6,583 nt of DNA from Alphaproteobacteria bacterium (GTDB lineage: Bacteria > Pseudomonadota > Alphaproteobacteria > Micavibrionales > Micavibrionaceae). A program made the position numbers and the translations under genes. The notes below the pieces were generated by a model. It was not told the DNA's origin, did no database searches, and saw only the letters and a program-made list of their open reading frames with translations. Location of the stretch: assembly GCA_016763095.1 (NCBI GenBank), contig JAESUK010000181.1, positions 1 through 6,583 on the forward strand, read 5' to 3'. This document shows, piece by piece, positions 5,996 through 6,583 of this stretch (position 1 is the first letter of the stretch; every line of letters starts with the position of its first letter).

Positions 5996-6105
5996 ACCTC
6001 AACAGCAATACCTGGAAACCGGCTAATCAAATATTCCAGCACCGTCTCGCACCCAGGATTAACCTGCGGCAGACTTAGCTTTGAAGGGGTGATAGAAATA
6101 CTCAT
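5980..6105 (-). pseudogene. RluA-type pseudouridine synthase, N-terminal fragment
   Basis: Starting at ATG 6103-6105 on the minus strand, about 42 codons (MSISITPSKLSLPQ, then GCETVLEYLISRFPGIAVEVWQQRV) match the N-terminal pattern of gammaproteobacterial RluA-family pseudouridine synthases, in which a TVL..L...FP.I....W..R helix precedes the catalytic domain. The expected continuation (a GKV-type turn, then the HRLD active-site region) is absent because the sequence changes at about 5980; the frame then runs on as unrelated residues to 5929. The family converts uridine to pseudouridine in rRNA or tRNA, but this fragment has no catalytic part. It is divergent from the monooxygenase gene, with 74 bases between their starts. 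The assignment is from memory of the family pattern and is moderate. Confidence 0.5.
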
Positions 6106-6179
6106 TCGCTGATCATAGAATATGAGTGGTCGCAAACCGAAACAACGCCCATCAATCCACTCAACACTGGAGCAAAACC

Positions 6180-6458
6180 ATGCTGGCATTTATCGCGACC
6201 CTGTCGGTCAAAGAAGACCTGGTAGAAGAATTCAAAGCAGCCGCGCCGGAACTCATGGCCAAAGTCCGCCAGGAACCGGGCAACCACGCCTACATCGGCC
6301 ACCAATCCCCAGAAGACCCCACCCGATTTGTCTTCTACGAGCAATACGACGACGAGGCAGCGTTGATAGCACACCGGGAGAACCTCGCGGCCATGGGCGT
6401 CAACCTGCAGGAAATGTTGAGCGAGCCGCCGAGTCTTGAATTCCTAAACCTGCTGTAA
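6180..6458 (+). CDS. ABM-fold putative quinol monooxygenase (YgiN-like)
   Basis: This 92-residue protein starts at ATG 6180 with GGAG (6169-6172) seven bases upstream; a longer in-frame start at 6126 would add a non-conserved leader and is less likely. It fits the antibiotic biosynthesis monooxygenase (ABM, dimeric alpha-beta barrel) family: a first strand MLAFIATLSVKED, a helix LVEEFKAAAPELMAKVRQEPGN with the conserved E-PG turn, strands AYIGHQSPEDPTRFVFYEQYDDEAAL, and a helix with the conserved H65 (IAHRENLAAM). Relatives act without cofactor on quinols or other aromatics, or serve unknown oxidative-stress roles. It is a complete single-domain protein of normal size. Its GC-rich codon use differs sharply from every gene left of 5980 and is Pseudomonas-like. 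It is transcribed away from the pseudouridine synthase fragment. Confidence 0.85.
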   Translation: MLAFIATLSVKEDLVEEFKAAAPELMAKVRQEPGNHAYIGHQSPEDPTRFVFYEQYDDEAALIAHRENLAAMGVNLQEMLSEPPSLEFLNLL

Positions 6459-6477
6459 AGGCTATTGAAACCCGCAA

Positions 6478-6495
6478 CCGCCCCTCCCGGGGCGG
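6478..6495. terminator. GC-rich hairpin after the monooxygenase gene
   Basis: CCGCCCC (6478-6484) pairs with GGGGCGG (6489-6495) around a four-base loop, 20 bases after the stop at 6458. The stem is very stable, but the plus-strand tail is ATTCTGAGCGTTTC and not a clean T-run. On the minus strand the tail TTGCGGGTTTC is similarly imperfect. It could serve as a bidirectional terminator. Confidence 0.55.
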
Positions 6496-6583
6496 GATTC
6501 TGAGCGTTTCTTAAAAGCATTCTGTTTTCGTATCGTGGTCATCATCGCAGGGTTACTGGCAATCCAGGCTGGCAAGTTTCACG
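6496..6583. other. Right-edge sequence with no supported gene
   Basis: Two partial readings are possible. On the plus strand a frame from GTG 6535 reads MVIIAGLLAIQAGKFH, like the start of a membrane segment. On the minus strand a frame entering from the right edge reads VKLASLDCQ and stops at 6553-6555, which would fit a convergent gene ending before the hairpin. Neither can be chosen from so little sequence. Confidence 0.2.

Noticed and set aside
6122..6439. Plus-strand frame of 105 residues overlapping the monooxygenase gene
   Set aside because: It is an Arg/Pro-rich shadow frame typical of GC-rich coding DNA; the overlapping ABM protein has clear family motifs and a ribosome binding site.

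Overview
The window looks like two pieces of DNA from different genomic backgrounds joined near position 5980. Positions 1 to about 5980 are AT-rich. They have the look of a Gram-negative proteobacterium, probably an alphaproteobacterium; this rests on an RTX protein with a type I secretion tail, a CtrA-like TTAA-N7-TTAA motif and a GGVAHELNN-type histidine kinase, so it is an inference and not proven. From about 5980 to 6583 the sequence is clearly GC-richer and Pseudomonas-like, both in codon use and in the proteins encoded.

Layout: (i) 2-508, a partial tyrosine recombinase (P4/CP4-57-like integrase) that keeps its core-binding domain but ends in an unrelated tail with no catalytic domain; (ii) 509-818, an AT-rich non-coding stretch with a 12-bp inverted repeat, a TATAAT box and a CtrA-like motif; (iii) 819-3677, the main gene, a 952-residue cysteine-free secreted RTX protein with a carbohydrate-binding-like N-terminus, two near-duplicate C-type-lectin-like domains and a type I secretion signal; (iv) 3809-4123, a small secreted protein of unknown function; (v) 4225-5382, a receiver-only response regulator and a sensorless soluble histidine kinase that abut in the same reading frame, separated only by one TAA stop; (vi) 5390-5980, the C-terminal part of an unrecognised protein on the minus strand, convergent with the kinase; (vii) the junction; (viii) the first 42 or so codons of an RluA-type pseudouridine synthase on the minus strand, cut at the junction; (ix) 6180-6458, a complete 92-residue ABM-fold (YgiN-like) monooxygenase followed by a GC-rich hairpin.

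Taken together, the left part reads as an accessory region next to an integrase remnant: a large secreted sugar-binding adhesin, a small exported protein and a cytoplasmic two-component pair. No type I transporter (ABC, membrane fusion or TolC-type) gene is present, so the adhesin must depend on a secretion machine encoded elsewhere. A functional link between the two-component pair and the adhesin is only suggested by proximity. The junction near 5980 should be treated as a possible assembly or amplification chimera until shown otherwise, and the two sides should not be interpreted as one locus.
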